Below, piece by piece: positions 24,544 through 34,242 of a stretch of 64,000 nt of DNA. Position 1 is the first letter of the stretch, and every line of letters begins with the position of its first letter. Made by a program: the position numbers and the translations under genes. The notes beneath the pieces were generated by a model. It was given only the letters and a program-made list of their open reading frames with translations. It made no database searches and had not been told where the DNA came from. The DNA is from Herpetosiphon gulosus. Its GTDB lineage: Bacteria > Chloroflexota > Chloroflexia > Chloroflexales > Herpetosiphonaceae. The stretch covers positions 1 to 64,000 of the forward strand of contig NZ_BAABRU010000011.1 of NCBI RefSeq assembly GCF_039545135.1, given 5' to 3'.

Positions 24544-26355
24544 CTAAACGCTGCGAGCTGCCCCACGCGATTCGATGTAGCTCAGCGATTGATGGCGGAA
24601 GTAGGTATCATACAAATCGGCATAATGCCCGCCTTGCTGCATCAGCTGATCATGGTTGCCTTCTTCGATAATTTGGCCTTGATTCAGCACAATAATTCGA
24701 TCGGCTGAGCGCACGGTTGAAAGGCGGTGGGCAATCAAAATCGCTGTCGAGCGCGAAAGAATCAAATCCATGGCTTGCTGAATTTGGGTTTCAGTAAATG
24801 GGTCGATGCTGGCAGTTGCTTCATCGAGAATAAAGATCGCTGGTTGGGCCGCCAAGACCCGTGTCAAGGCCACCAACTGGCGTTGACCAAGCGAGAGTTT
24901 ATTGCCGCGCTCGCCAACGTGCGATTGCAAGCCTTGGGGCAAGGTTTCCAGCCATTCGCCGCCACCAATTTGGTTGGCAACTGCTTCAAGCTCAGCATCG
25001 CTCAGTTGGGGCGCTGCATAGCGAATGTTATCGGCAACTGTGCCATCAAACAAAAACGGGGTTTGGGTCACAATTCCCAATTGCTGGCGATAGCTGCGCA
25101 AATCCAAGCTGCGAATATCATGGCCATCAACGGTAATCTTGCCTGATTGAAACTCGTAGAAACGGGTGATCAATTTGGCGATACTCGATTTGCCAGCACC
25201 TGTATGCCCGACCAAGGCAATGCTCTCGCCTGGCGCAATCGTCAGGCTAAAATCGTTCAGTACAGGCTCTTTGCGCCCATAGCGGAACTCAACATGATCG
25301 AACACAATTTCGCCACGCAAGCGTTTGGTAGTTTGCTGATCGTGTTGTTTGACGCTATGTTCAGCATCAATCAAGGCAAAAATTCGCTCAGCTGCCGCCA
25401 AGCCAGCCTGAAATTGGCTCCAAAAAGCCGAGATGTTCAGCAAAGGAAACCAAAAGAGATCAACCGAGCGCACAAAGACATACCAAGCCGCCAAGCTAAT
25501 TGTGAGATCGATCACCGACAAGCCGCCCCAATAAATTAAGGCCGCTGTGCCAAAGCCAGAAACAATGTTCAGCGTCGGAAACACATTTGAGAGCACAAAG
25601 CCGCGCCGCAAATTGACCCCATACGATTGTTGGTTGATCTCGCTGAATTCGCCATAAATGCGGGCTTCTTGGCGAAAATTCTTGGCGATGCTAATCCCAG
25701 TCACAGCTTCTTGAATTGAGCTATTGACCTCACCCAGCACCTGAAAGCCTTTGCGGGTGACAAAACGCGCTAACCGCCGAAAGCCCAAAGCCAAGCCAAT
25801 CACAATCGGGGTGAAGCCAATAATGCCCAAGCTGAGCGGCACTGAAACGCTGAGCAAATAGATCAACAAGGCAATTACGGTGAGCACCTGGCTGACGATT
25901 TCGATGATCAAGCGTGAAACTTGGGCAAATTCTTGGGTATCCGAGGTGATGCGGCTGATGATTCGGCCTGAACGCAGTTCATCAAAAAACGATAAATCAT
26001 GGCTAATGGCCGCGTTAAAGGCATCATTGCGTAAAGCGCTAATCACATCGGCCACAATTTGAGCGGTCATGCGTTGGCGCAACCAGCCCATGGCCCATTG
26101 CAGCACCCCAAAAACCACCCCACCACTGGCGAGCAACCAGATAAAATTCCAATCAGGGTTGGCTTCGCCAATCCGCTGAACGGCTTGGGCTACCAAAAAT
26201 GGCGGGATGGTATTGAGCAAGCCCAAGCCACAAATTAGGGTGATGGTCCAAAATGCGGTGCGCCGATGAGCACGAAAATAGCTCAACATGCGCCCCATTA
26301 ATTCGCGGTCGCCATACTGACGATCATAATTTTCGGTATCTAATCCTGCAAACAT
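24544..26355 (-). CDS. ABC exporter half-transporter with canonical catalytic site (subunit B)
   Basis: A 603-residue type IV ABC exporter half with six membrane helices (about residues 30-330) and a nucleotide-binding domain. The motifs are Walker A GHTGAGKSS, Q-loop TQTPFL, signature LSLGQRQ (second Gly replaced by Leu), Walker B FILDEATASID with the catalytic Glu, and switch AHRLS. Together with the next gene upstream, whose Walker B lacks Glu, it should form a heterodimer with one active and one degenerate ATP site. The substrate is unknown; homologues export lipids, drugs or peptides. Start ATG 26355 follows an AAGG site. Confidence 0.93.
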   Translation of the reverse strand: MFAGLDTENYDRQYGDRELMGRMLSYFRAHRRTAFWTITLICGLGLLNTIPPFLVAQAVQRIGEANPDWNFIWLLASGGVVFGVLQWAMGWLRQRMTAQIVADVISALRNDAFNAAISHDLSFFDELRSGRIISRITSDTQEFAQVSRLIIEIVSQVLTVIALLIYLLSVSVPLSLGIIGFTPIVIGLALGFRRLARFVTRKGFQVLGEVNSSIQEAVTGISIAKNFRQEARIYGEFSEINQQSYGVNLRRGFVLSNVFPTLNIVSGFGTAALIYWGGLSVIDLTISLAAWYVFVRSVDLFWFPLLNISAFWSQFQAGLAAAERIFALIDAEHSVKQHDQQTTKRLRGEIVFDHVEFRYGRKEPVLNDFSLTIAPGESIALVGHTGAGKSSIAKLITRFYEFQSGKITVDGHDIRSLDLRSYRQQLGIVTQTPFLFDGTVADNIRYAAPQLSDAELEAVANQIGGGEWLETLPQGLQSHVGERGNKLSLGQRQLVALTRVLAAQPAIFILDEATASIDPFTETQIQQAMDLILSRSTAILIAHRLSTVRSADRIIVLNQGQIIEEGNHDQLMQQGGHYADLYDTYFRHQSLSYIESRGAARSV

Positions 26356-26436
26356 AAGCACCTTTTTGGAAAGGATGAAGGATGAGGGATGAGGGATGAA
26401 AAATCAAACCCTTTCTTCATAATTCACCTTCATAAT

Positions 26437-28185
26437 TCATAATTTGGCAAAGATTGCCCGATAGGCTTCGGATTGCTGCATGAGATCTTCGTGCGTGCCA
26501 ACGGCGCTGATTGTACCTTTGCGAATCACGATGATCAGGTCGGCCCAGCGAATTTGCGAAAGCCGATGGGTAATCAAAATTGTGGTGCGATCTTGCGAGG
26601 CTTGTTCAATCGCTTGTTGAATCCGATCTTCAGTTGCGCTGTCGATCGCGCTGGTCGAATCATCAAGCACCAAGATTGTGGGATCGGTCAAGAAAGCCCG
26701 CGCCAAAGCCAAGCGTTGGCGTTGCCCCCCAGAGAGCGTTACGCCGCGTTCACCGATGATCGTATCGTAGCCATCGGCGAGCCGCCCGATAAAATCGTGG
26801 GCTTGCGCCGCTTTGGCGGCTTCGATAATTTGCGCGCGGGTGGCATTAGGCACACCAAAACCAATATTATCGGCAATTGAGCGCGAAAACAAGAAAATAT
26901 CTTGCTCGATGATCGAGATTTGGCGACGCAAAGCTGCTAAATTCCAATCGCGCACATCAACGCCATCGATCAAAATGCGGCCTTCGCGGGTATCGTAGGT
27001 GCGGTTGAGCAATTTGGTGAGCGTGGTTTTGCCTGCGCCAGTTTGGCCGACTAAGGCTACAGTTTGACCAGGTGCAATTCGAAAACTGACTTTTTGTACC
27101 GCATCAACCTCGCTATGATAGCCAAACGCCACATTTTCAAAGACAATTTCGCCGCGCATTGGCTCGGCATAGCCTTGGGCATTTTCATCAAGCTCGGTTT
27201 CGGTGGTAATTAATTCCAAAATCCGTCGCCCACCTGCGAGGCCGCTCGAAAGCTGCGAGTAGGCAAATTGGGCGGTAAAAGTTGGGAAGCCAAACAACAG
27301 CAACAGGCCATTGAATGAAACCACATCGCCAACATTAATCAGGCCATTGCGAAAAAGAATTAGGCTATGAATAAAGCCCAAGCCTTGGCCTAAACCAAGC
27401 AATAAGACTGGCAAAAAGACCGCTTCCACATTGCCTTGAGCCACAAAGGCATTACGCCATTTGGTCACGGCAGCCCGAAAACGATTACGCTCACGCTCTT
27501 CTTGGGCGGTAGCTTTGACCGTTTCTACGCCATCGATTGCTTCGGCCAAGGTGGCGTTGAGTTCACCAAAACTTTGGCGCACTGCCGTGGTGACAGGCTT
27601 GAGTTGACGTAAATAATGCCAAACCAACAGCCCATAAAACACCAAATAGAGAATTGGCACAACCAGCAGTTGCGGGTGGGGCGAGGCAATCAGCGGCATA
27701 ATTAAAAACATTGCCGAGCCGACCACCAAGTTGACCCCAGGATTGAGCATCAAGTTCATTTCGCGCACATCGTTGGTGGCGCGGGCCATCACATCGCCAG
27801 TTGGTTGGCTATCGTGGAAGGCCATACTTTTGCCCAATAAACTGGTGTAGAGTTCATCGCGCACATCGCGTTCGAGCCGTTGGCCGATCACTTCTGAGGA
27901 GAAATTGCGCAATAACTGCACAAATGCTCGCAAAAATTGCCCGCCAACAATTAGCAGAGCTGCCCACCACAAGCCATTTTTATCGCCAGCTTTAACTGCC
28001 TCGAAGGCTTGGCCCGTGACGACTGGCACTTGGGCGGCGAATAATGCATTGCCAAATGCCCCAATAAATAGCCCGATTATCCACCAAAGATTGCGCCGCG
28101 CGTGCGACCAAACCCAGCGCAACGGCGTTGAACGATTGATCTTCCACGATCGTTCAACCACAAATTCACTATTCGAAAGCGCCAT
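26437..28185 (-). CDS. ABC exporter half-transporter with degenerate catalytic site (subunit A)
   Basis: A 582-residue half-transporter with six membrane helices (about 30-320). Its nucleotide-binding domain has Walker [11 protein letters not shown]-loop IEQDIFLF, canonical signature LSGGQRQ, Walker [11 protein letters not shown] with Asp in place of the catalytic Glu, and switch THRLS. The Asp substitution plus the altered signature in the partner matches the asymmetric arrangement of heterodimeric exporters such as TM287/288 and BmrCD. It is the first gene of the pair, 81 bp before the partner, and starts at ATG 28185 after a GGAAAGGGA site. The gap between the genes holds GGATGAGGGATGAGGGATG tandem copies. 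Confidence 0.93.
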   Translation of the reverse strand: MALSNSEFVVERSWKINRSTPLRWVWSHARRNLWWIIGLFIGAFGNALFAAQVPVVTGQAFEAVKAGDKNGLWWAALLIVGGQFLRAFVQLLRNFSSEVIGQRLERDVRDELYTSLLGKSMAFHDSQPTGDVMARATNDVREMNLMLNPGVNLVVGSAMFLIMPLIASPHPQLLVVPILYLVFYGLLVWHYLRQLKPVTTAVRQSFGELNATLAEAIDGVETVKATAQEERERNRFRAAVTKWRNAFVAQGNVEAVFLPVLLLGLGQGLGFIHSLILFRNGLINVGDVVSFNGLLLLFGFPTFTAQFAYSQLSSGLAGGRRILELITTETELDENAQGYAEPMRGEIVFENVAFGYHSEVDAVQKVSFRIAPGQTVALVGQTGAGKTTLTKLLNRTYDTREGRILIDGVDVRDWNLAALRRQISIIEQDIFLFSRSIADNIGFGVPNATRAQIIEAAKAAQAHDFIGRLADGYDTIIGERGVTLSGGQRQRLALARAFLTDPTILVLDDSTSAIDSATEDRIQQAIEQASQDRTTILITHRLSQIRWADLIIVIRKGTISAVGTHEDLMQQSEAYRAIFAKL

Positions 28186-28450
28186 GAAATCCCTTTCCAG
28201 TTGGAAGCGTCTGCTGGATATTTTACCATTGAAACACTGTTGCTACTGCCCTACTTATGACTGATTGCACATAAGATGATAAATTTTGGACGAGGGGTTA
28301 GGGTTTAGTTGTCAGGGGCTGGTACGATAGATCAAAGAGCATAGAACATAGGGATTGAGGAACTGCTACTAGGGTCGGTTTAGGGATCAGGTGTTGAGCA
28401 TAGCAGCATAATCAAACAAAGCTGTGGCAATCTGTGGCAAAAAAATTAAC

Positions 28451-28479
28451 CTTCGTGCTCTTCGTGTCCTTCGTGGATC
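28451..28479. repeat. CTTCGTG short repeat, copy 1
   Basis: The 29-bp string CTTCGTGCTCTTCGTGTCC...GTGGATC is made of 9-bp steps and recurs at 29833-29861 (inverted) and 30066-30094. It lies in the 300-bp stretch (28186-28490) between the ABC gene and the trpS promoter. The remainder of that stretch has only G-rich strings such as GAGGGGTTAGGG (28292) and no gene. Confidence 0.75.
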
Positions 28480-28493
28480 GGTATTTCGGCGGA

Positions 28494-28522
28494 TTGACAA
28501 GCAAGCACAGGCTGAATAGAAT
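28494..28522 (+). promoter_or_regulatory. Promoter of the trpS T-box transcript
   Basis: TTGACA at 28494-28499, a 17-bp spacer and TAGAAT at 28517-28522 make a near-perfect sigma-70 promoter. Transcription would begin near 28529, about 25 bases before T-box stem I. Confidence 0.85.
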
Positions 28523-28554
28523 AGCCAACAATTGAAAACGACGTTGACGCGGAA

Positions 28555-28804
28555 GAGTAAGCAAAAGCGCACTTGTCCAGAGAGTTATCCCTTGGCTGCG
28601 AGGATAATCAAGCTGTCTTTGCTGAATGGCCCGCTGAGTTGCTCACCAAATCTGGGTTGCTACCTGGTAGTAGGCTGAGCCGTGATTGCCTCCGTTAGCG
28701 GGCTACGAGCGCGTAACTATTATGATGGTTGCGAATTCGGGTGGTACCGCGAGAATCAAGCCGTCTCTCGTCCCGTATGTGGATTCGAGAGACGGCCTTG
28801 TTTT
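28555..28804 (+). promoter_or_regulatory. Tryptophan T-box riboswitch with terminator
   Basis: T-box leader that senses uncharged tRNA-Trp. Stem I is closed by GAGTAA (28555-28560) with TTGCTC (28639-28644). The specifier loop shows GAATGG with the Trp codon TGG at 28627-28629. The conserved T-box AATTCGGGTGGTACCGCG is at 28734-28751. The terminator is a perfect 11-bp stem, GCCGTCTCTCG (28760-28770) / CGAGAGACGGC (28786-28796), followed by CTTGTTTT. Uncharged tRNA should bind the specifier and T-box bulge, favour the antiterminator and switch on trpS. Confidence 0.93.
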
Positions 28805-28825
28805 AGTTAGACGGAGTACAGCATT

Positions 28826-29812
28826 ATGAGTTCGTTACCACGAGTTTTTTCGGGCATTCAACCATCAGGCAACTTACACCTTGGCAACTATTTGGGGGCG
28901 ATTCATACCTGGGTGCAAGAGCAAAATCAATACGATAATTTCTTCTGTATCGTCGATCTCCATGCGATCACCGTTCCGCAAGATCCAGCCGAGTTGCGCA
29001 AAAATGTGCGCGATTTAGCGGCGTTGTATTTGGCGGCAGGCATTAGCCTTGAGCATGCCACAATTTTTGTTCAATCGCATGTGCCAGCTCATGTTGAGTT
29101 AGGTTGGATTTTAAATTGCCAAACACCCTTGGGCTGGTTGAATCGTATGACCCAATTTAAGGATAAATCGCAAAAGCAAGAAACCGTAGCGGCTGGCTTG
29201 ATGAATTATCCTACCTTGATGGCTGCCGATATTTTGCTCTACGATACCCAAGTTGTGCCCGTTGGCGATGATCAACGGCAGCATATTGAGCTAACCCGCG
29301 ATATTGCCGAGCGCTTTAATCATCTCTATGGCGAAACCTTTGTGATTCCCGAGGCCTTGATTCGGCCTGTGGCGGCGCGGGTGATGGGCTTGGATGACCC
29401 AACCCAAAAGATGAGCAAGAGCAATAAAGCAGCCAATCATTCGATTCCTTTGTTGAGCGATTTGAAGGCAACCCGTAAAGCAATTATGCGGGCGGTCACC
29501 GATTCGGGCAGCGAGATCAAATTCGACGAAACCCGACCTGGGGTCAACAATCTTTTGGGGATTTACCAAGCCTTGACTGGTAAGGATAAAGCCACGATTG
29601 AGGCTGAATTTGAAGGCCAAGGTTATGGTAAGCTCAAGGGTGCGGTTGCCGATGTGGTGATTGCAACCTTGGAGCCATTGCAACAACGCTACAACCAGCT
29701 CACCGCTGATCCAGCTGAACTCGATGGGATTCTCAAACGCGGCGCTGAACGGGCTGCCGAAGTTGCCAATGCTACCTTGTTGCGGGCCTATCAACAACTT
29801 GGGCTGCGCTAA
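28826..29812 (+). CDS. trpS: Tryptophanyl-tRNA synthetase
   Basis: A 328-residue class Ic synthetase of usual bacterial length that charges tRNA-Trp with tryptophan. The HIGH-type motif is PSGNLHLGNYLG (about residues 13-24) and the KMSKS loop is intact (about 195-199). The conserved VGDDQRQHIELTRDIAERFN is also seen, in pieces, around residue 150. It starts at ATG 28826 with a GGAG site nine bases upstream. It is controlled by the T-box leader in front and appears to be a single-gene transcript. trpB lies 2 kb away on the other strand, so it is not in the same regulon by operon. Confidence 0.97.
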   Translation: MSSLPRVFSGIQPSGNLHLGNYLGAIHTWVQEQNQYDNFFCIVDLHAITVPQDPAELRKNVRDLAALYLAAGISLEHATIFVQSHVPAHVELGWILNCQTPLGWLNRMTQFKDKSQKQETVAAGLMNYPTLMAADILLYDTQVVPVGDDQRQHIELTRDIAERFNHLYGETFVIPEALIRPVAARVMGLDDPTQKMSKSNKAANHSIPLLSDLKATRKAIMRAVTDSGSEIKFDETRPGVNNLLGIYQALTGKDKATIEAEFEGQGYGKLKGAVADVVIATLEPLQQRYNQLTADPAELDGILKRGAERAAEVANATLLRAYQQLGLR

Positions 29813-29832
29813 TTTTTAAGGGTTTAGTTTTT

Positions 29833-30094
29833 GATCCACGAAGGACACGAAGAGCACAAAGCGGGTGGGCTATAGGCTTTTAGAATGATTTATATCATTA
29901 AGAGCGATCAGCATGCCCTCACCCCCAGCCCCTCTCCCACTGCGGCGGGCGAGGGGAGCACTCCGAGAGCAATTCCCCCTCGCCTCGCGTGCGGGAGAGG
30001 GGGCTAGGGGTGAGGGATTGTCATCATTGCAATGTCTCAAAATGTTCCGATAGCCTCCAGCCTTACTTCGTGTCCTTCGTGCTCTTCGTGGATC
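29833..30094. repeat. Inverted CTTCGTG repeats flanking palindromic element copy 3
   Basis: GATCCACGAAGGACACGAAG (29833 onward, 29 bp) and its inverted partner ending CTTCGTGGATC (30066-30094) flank a copy of the CCCTC/GAGGG palindromic element at 29916-30016. The 9-bp steps are in swapped order between the two arms. This block occupies most of the 285-bp gap between the convergent trpS and beta-propeller genes; no gene is present. Confidence 0.75.
29916..30016. repeat. Palindromic intergenic element, copy 3
   Basis: ATGCCCTCACCCCC at the left and GGGGTGAGGG at the right bound two GC-rich hairpins. Same family as 12780, 20867, 39498, 52561, 63503 and 63636. Lies between convergent genes. Confidence 0.85.
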
Positions 30095-30097
30095 AAA

Positions 30098-31702
30098 TTA
30101 CGGCAGCCATTCAATGATTGAGCCATTGACGAAAGGCGCGGCGGCTTGGCCCGAGCCAATTTCATAGATAAATGTGCCTTGGCCAATCGTTTCGTAGGTG
30201 ACATAACGGCGATCGGGTGACCACTTGCCCCAAACCCGAATTTCATACGAGCCGCCGCTGCTGGGTGGAGCTACCAACTCCTTATCGCCAGTGTCGGCAT
30301 TGATCAGCAGCAACGAGCCATCGTTATAATTATCGAGCATATACCAATTGGCATCGGGCGAAATTCCGCTCAGGTAAAAATCGCCAATTTTTTGCAGGGT
30401 TTCAACCTCGCCCGTGGCTGGGTCGAGCAAACAAACCCCACGATCAAAGTTTGAACGATCGCAAAAATCGTCATAGATAATTTTGCTATCTTTGGTCCAC
30501 CACGCATCAGAAGTAAACACATCGGCGAGTTTGGTCTGATTACTGCCATCAGCATTAATCACATTGAATTCGATGCCATCCTGGCCTGCAGCAAACAAAA
30601 TTGTTTGATTATCAGGCGACCAACTCAAGGGATCGAAATCAATCAAGCCAGTGGTTGTCAGTTGTTTTTCGCTATTGCTGGCCAGATCAAAAACATACAG
30701 ATTTTGATCTTCCTTGGTTTCAAAATCGATGTCACTGGTAACAAAGGCAAACTTGCTGCTATCAGGCGACCAGCTCAAGCTTTGGGGTGCGAGATCCTGC
30801 AATTCAATCACGCTACGGATATTCGTGCCATCACCATCAGCTAAATAAATGCTAGTTTTTGCGCCGTCGCGTACAAAAAAGGCCATGCTTTGGCCATCAG
30901 GCGACCAACTCAATAAATCGTTGTAATAGGCCTGTCCGCCAAGATCAAGCGGGCTGACTGAGCCAGTGCTCATGGTTTGGCGCACCAATTCAAAGCTATC
31001 ATCAAGATAAATCAGCTCGCCAGAGAGATCAGTTGGGGCGCTACCACCAGCCGCTTGAGTTGGCAAATCATTGGATTCATTGGTTGGCGTTGGCTGATCG
31101 ACTGGATCACTTTGGCCTTGGGTTGGCTCGACAGTTGGCTCATTGGTTGGTTCGACCAGTGGATCGCCAGCGACTTGTTCGGTTGGTTCGGCGATTTTAG
31201 TTGGAATCGGTGTCCAGGTTGGGCCAGTCGCAACATTGCCACTTTCGCCGTTGTTTGAATCATTGTTGCCGAGGAAATAATACGCCCCAGCACCGCCCCC
31301 AACCAACAGCAAGGCCAAGCCACCGCCAATTAACCAACGCCCAAGGTTATTCGATTTTGCCGAAGGTTGGGCATAGTTGGGTTGTGCAGGCGGAGTATAT
31401 TGAGGCAGCGGAAAATTGGGCTGGGTTGATGGCCCCTGCCCATAACTGGTTGAGCTAGTAGGGCTTTGGTAGTTGTTAACAACTTGGGTTGGTGGATCAT
31501 TCAGTGGTTGCGTGCCGCTCCGCCGTGGCGCATACGGCGAATCATCATGATCGCTGCCACTTGGCAAGGGCTGCGAACCAAAAACCCCGCTGCCTAGCAC
31601 TTGGGTTGATTGACCTGCGGCAGGCTGCCGCGAGCCACATTCAGAACAATAGACCGAGCCATCGGCAAGCGCGGCTCGACAAACTACACACGATTGAGCC
31701 AT
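30098..31702 (-). CDS. Membrane-anchored zinc-ribbon and TolB-like beta-propeller protein
   Basis: This 534-residue protein begins with a zinc ribbon (CVVCRA ... CSECGS, residues 5-22). A Pro/Gln/Ser linker and one membrane segment (about 127-147) follow. An extracytoplasmic Pro/Thr linker leads to a C-terminal beta-propeller (about 225-534) with PD40/WD40-like repeats, each marked SWSPD followed by a hydrophobic strand. The topology is zinc ribbon in the cytoplasm and propeller outside. Such proteins are often sensors or scaffolds in Chloroflexota; no ligand is known. The ATG at 31702 follows an AAGGAGTAGTT-type site. It is 40 bp downstream of trpB on the same strand. Confidence 0.85.
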   Translation of the reverse strand: MAQSCVVCRAALADGSVYCSECGSRQPAAGQSTQVLGSGVFGSQPLPSGSDHDDSPYAPRRSGTQPLNDPPTQVVNNYQSPTSSTSYGQGPSTQPNFPLPQYTPPAQPNYAQPSAKSNNLGRWLIGGGLALLLVGGGAGAYYFLGNNDSNNGESGNVATGPTWTPIPTKIAEPTEQVAGDPLVEPTNEPTVEPTQGQSDPVDQPTPTNESNDLPTQAAGGSAPTDLSGELIYLDDSFELVRQTMSTGSVSPLDLGGQAYYNDLLSWSPDGQSMAFFVRDGAKTSIYLADGDGTNIRSVIELQDLAPQSLSWSPDSSKFAFVTSDIDFETKEDQNLYVFDLASNSEKQLTTTGLIDFDPLSWSPDNQTILFAAGQDGIEFNVINADGSNQTKLADVFTSDAWWTKDSKIIYDDFCDRSNFDRGVCLLDPATGEVETLQKIGDFYLSGISPDANWYMLDNYNDGSLLLINADTGDKELVAPPSSGGSYEIRVWGKWSPDRRYVTYETIGQGTFIYEIGSGQAAAPFVNGSIIEWLP

Positions 31703-31742
31703 AACTACTCCTTACACATTGGCTTCGCTCGAAGCCGCTCCG

Positions 31743-32942
31743 CTACATTTGCACTCCCAATACATCTGCAACGGTGAAAATATCTTTATCGCCCCGCCCC
31801 GACAGATTGACCAAAATAATGCTTTCTTTGCTCATGGTGGGGGCTAAACGCACAGCTTCGGCAATCGCATGCGACGATTCCAAGGCTGGGATAATGCCTT
31901 CGGTTCGACAGAGCAGCTGAAAGCCATTCAAAGCTTCTTCGTCGGTTGCATAGGTATAGAAAGCCCGTTCTTCATCGTGAAGCCACGCATGCTCTGGGCC
32001 TACAGCAGCATAATCGAGGCCAGCAGAAATGCTATGGGTATTGGCAATTTGACCATCGCTATTTTGCAGCACATACGAACGGGTGCCTTGGAAAACGCCC
32101 AAACGCCCACCTGCAAACCGTGCCGCATGGCGACCAAGCTCAATCCCATGGCCACCTGCTTCAACCCCCCGCAGATCAACATGTTCATCGTTGATAAAGG
32201 CGTGGAACATGCCGATGGCGTTTGAGCCGCCGCCAACACAGGCAATAATCGTGTTGGGCAATTTGCCAGTTGCCGCTAAAATTTGCTCGCGGGCTTCGAT
32301 TCCAATAATGCTTTGAAATTCGCGTACCATCAGCGGGTAGGGGTGTGGCCCAAGCGCCGAGCCAAGCAAATAATATGAATCAGGGTTGCTGACCCAATCG
32401 CGCATGGCTTCGTTGACTGCATCTTTGAGGGTTTTCGAGCCAGTGCTGACTCCATGTACATCGGCTCCCAACAGGCGCATGCGAAAAACATTGGGCTTTT
32501 GGCGCTCCATATCTTCAGTGCCCATATAGACCACACATTGTAGCCCAAGCAGGGCACAAACGGCGGCGGTGGCAACGCCATGCTGGCCTGCGCCAGTTTC
32601 GGCGATGATTCGCTGTTTGCCCATGCGTTTGGCTAATAGGCCTTGACCCAAGGCATTATTGATTTTATGTGCACCAGTGTGGGTCAGATCTTCGCGTTTG
32701 AGCCAAATTTGTGCTCCGCCAAGCTCCTCGGTCAAGCGACGAGCATAGGTTAATGCGGTTGGCCGGCCTGTGTAGGTGCGGTGCAAATGTTGGAGTTCGG
32801 CCTGAAACTCAGGGTCAGTGCGAATCCGAAAAAAGGCTTCGGTTAATTCTTCGATCGCGGCCATCAAGGTTTCAGGCACATAGCGCCCACCGAAATCTCC
32901 ATAGCGGCCATTTAATTCATCAAGAACAGCGTGATCGGTCAT
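31743..32942 (-). CDS. trpB: Tryptophan synthase beta chain
   Basis: A 399-residue PLP enzyme that joins indole and L-serine to give tryptophan. The PLP lysine is in [11 protein letters not shown], the phosphate-binding loop is GGGSNAIG, and the substrate loop is ETGAGQHG. These place it in the classical TrpB1 type that pairs with TrpA. TrpA is not in the window. I start at ATG 32942, which has an AAGGAAC site 4-10 bases upstream; the frame extends further, but into the preceding gene. It lies 10 bp after an SH3 protein gene and 40 bp before the propeller gene, an unusual genetic setting for trpB. Confidence 0.97.
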   Translation of the reverse strand: MTDHAVLDELNGRYGDFGGRYVPETLMAAIEELTEAFFRIRTDPEFQAELQHLHRTYTGRPTALTYARRLTEELGGAQIWLKREDLTHTGAHKINNALGQGLLAKRMGKQRIIAETGAGQHGVATAAVCALLGLQCVVYMGTEDMERQKPNVFRMRLLGADVHGVSTGSKTLKDAVNEAMRDWVSNPDSYYLLGSALGPHPYPLMVREFQSIIGIEAREQILAATGKLPNTIIACVGGGSNAIGMFHAFINDEHVDLRGVEAGGHGIELGRHAARFAGGRLGVFQGTRSYVLQNSDGQIANTHSISAGLDYAAVGPEHAWLHDEERAFYTYATDEEALNGFQLLCRTEGIIPALESSHAIAEAVRLAPTMSKESIILVNLSGRGDKDIFTVADVLGVQM

Positions 32943-32952
32943 AATTGTTCCT

Positions 32953-33495
32953 TTAGCGTGCTTGAATAAAATCTTCAGCAACCCAACCTTGGCCAATTGC
33001 CGATTCGATCAGCCACCACGTATAATCGTCGCCTTGGCGTGGCCCATCGACGATCGTGATAATTTCGCCTGGATCAAGCGCCCCAATCGGCTCACCTTGA
33101 ATGCTGGGATCAGGCCGAATGCGCACTTGTTCGAGGGTGATTGCCTCACCGCCAATTTCAATCACCAGTTGAGTTGGAGTTGGCGGGGCGGGAGTGGCAA
33201 TCGCAAAGGGCGGAAAGGTCGGCGAAGCAGTCACGGGGGTTACCGTCACCATGACAACTACGGGAGTTGGGGGGGTACTCAAAACGCCGCGATCGCGCAG
33301 AAACCAACCCCCAGCTAGCCCCACCAGCAATAGCGCCGGAATCAAGAAAAAGAGGAAATTTGGCTTTGGTTTGGGTGGGCCATTCACAATTTCATCATAG
33401 CCACGTTTATAATCGTGGTAGGTGTGATAAAACAATTGATTCAGCGTGCCATTTTCCGCATCACGCCGCCCCTGATCATAATATGGCGAAGGCAT
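32953..33495 (-). CDS. Membrane-anchored bacterial SH3 protein
   Basis: A 180-residue protein with a cytoplasmic Tyr-rich N-terminus ([22 protein letters not shown]), a membrane helix (about 47-66), a Pro/Thr/Val linker and a C-terminal SH3b-like domain (about 118-178). The SH3b domain shows [25 protein letters not shown] and GWVAEDFI features. SH3b domains usually bind cell-wall peptides. The stop is 10 bp before trpB, so cotranscription is likely although no functional link is evident. Confidence 0.8.
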   Translation of the reverse strand: MPSPYYDQGRRDAENGTLNQLFYHTYHDYKRGYDEIVNGPPKPKPNFLFFLIPALLLVGLAGGWFLRDRGVLSTPPTPVVVMVTVTPVTASPTFPPFAIATPAPPTPTQLVIEIGGEAITLEQVRIRPDPSIQGEPIGALDPGEIITIVDGPRQGDDYTWWLIESAIGQGWVAEDFIQAR

Positions 33496-33550
33496 ATCAA
33501 CACTCCATAAAAGCCATGTTTGACCTTAGTATCATTCTCTGGCGATTTTG

Positions 33551-34174
33551 TCAATCAACGAAGGCGGCTAGTGGCTTGAACGAGCGTCGATGCAAGCCTG
33601 ATGGGCCGTGGGCTGCCAAGGCCCGTTGATGTTGGGCCGTGCCATAGCCTTTATGGGCAGCCCAGCCATAACGCGGGTCACGTTGATCATACTCGTGCAT
33701 CAGGTTGTCGCGATAGACTTTGGCAATAATCGAGGCCGCTGCCACCGAAATGCTGATCGCATCGCCTTTGGGCAGCGAGCGTTGCAATAATGGCAGTTCG
33801 GGCAATTTGACCCAATCGATCACCAAACCATCGGGCAAATTTGGCAAGCTCAAAACGGCGTGCATCATGGCCCATTTGGTGGTTTCGGCAATTCCAAATA
33901 AATCGATCAGATGGGCCGAAACCACGCCGAGGCCAATCCCGCTGGCCAATTGGCGAATCTGTTGGGCCATTGCCTGACGGGCTTCGGCACTCAAGGTTTT
34001 TGAGTCGTTGATGCCTGCCAAGGCCAGAGGATCGTTGAGCAAATGGGTTGGGAAGCAGACGGCAGCGGCGACAACTGGGCCAGCCCAGCAGCCTCGGCCA
34101 ACTTCATCGACTCCGGCGACGATTTGCGCTCCCTTGCGCCAAAGTTGTTGTTCTTCGTGAATTCCAATTGTCAT
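33551..34174 (-). CDS. rnhB: Ribonuclease HII
   Basis: A 207-residue RNase HII that cuts the RNA strand of RNA-DNA hybrids and at single ribonucleotides in DNA. The catalytic DEGR-type motif GVDEVGRG gives Asp23/Glu24; further conserved parts are the Asp of VIDWVKLP and the Asp in IIAKVYRDNLM. The HKGYGTAQH segment near the C-terminus is typical. The ATG at 34174 is used. The 5' flank carries a G-rich plus-strand string at 34187-34210 that could fold into a quadruplex near the promoter or ribosome-binding site. Confidence 0.95.
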   Translation of the reverse strand: MTIGIHEEQQLWRKGAQIVAGVDEVGRGCWAGPVVAAAVCFPTHLLNDPLALAGINDSKTLSAEARQAMAQQIRQLASGIGLGVVSAHLIDLFGIAETTKWAMMHAVLSLPNLPDGLVIDWVKLPELPLLQRSLPKGDAISISVAAASIIAKVYRDNLMHEYDQRDPRYGWAAHKGYGTAQHQRALAAHGPSGLHRRSFKPLAAFVD

Positions 34175-34186
34175 AGGTTGGTTGTT

Positions 34187-34210
34187 GGGGGCTGGGGATC
34201 GGGGGCTGGG
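34187..34210 (+). other. Potential G-quadruplex upstream of rnhB
   Basis: Four G-runs with short loops: GGGGG-CT-GGGG-ATC-GGGGG-CT-GGG. It lies 13 bp upstream of the rnhB start on the opposite strand, so it would form in the template strand of rnhB. One of a family of similar G-rich intergenic strings. Confidence 0.6.
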
Positions 34211-34242
34211 TTGAGTCAGACCCTAATCCAAGCTACTATCAA

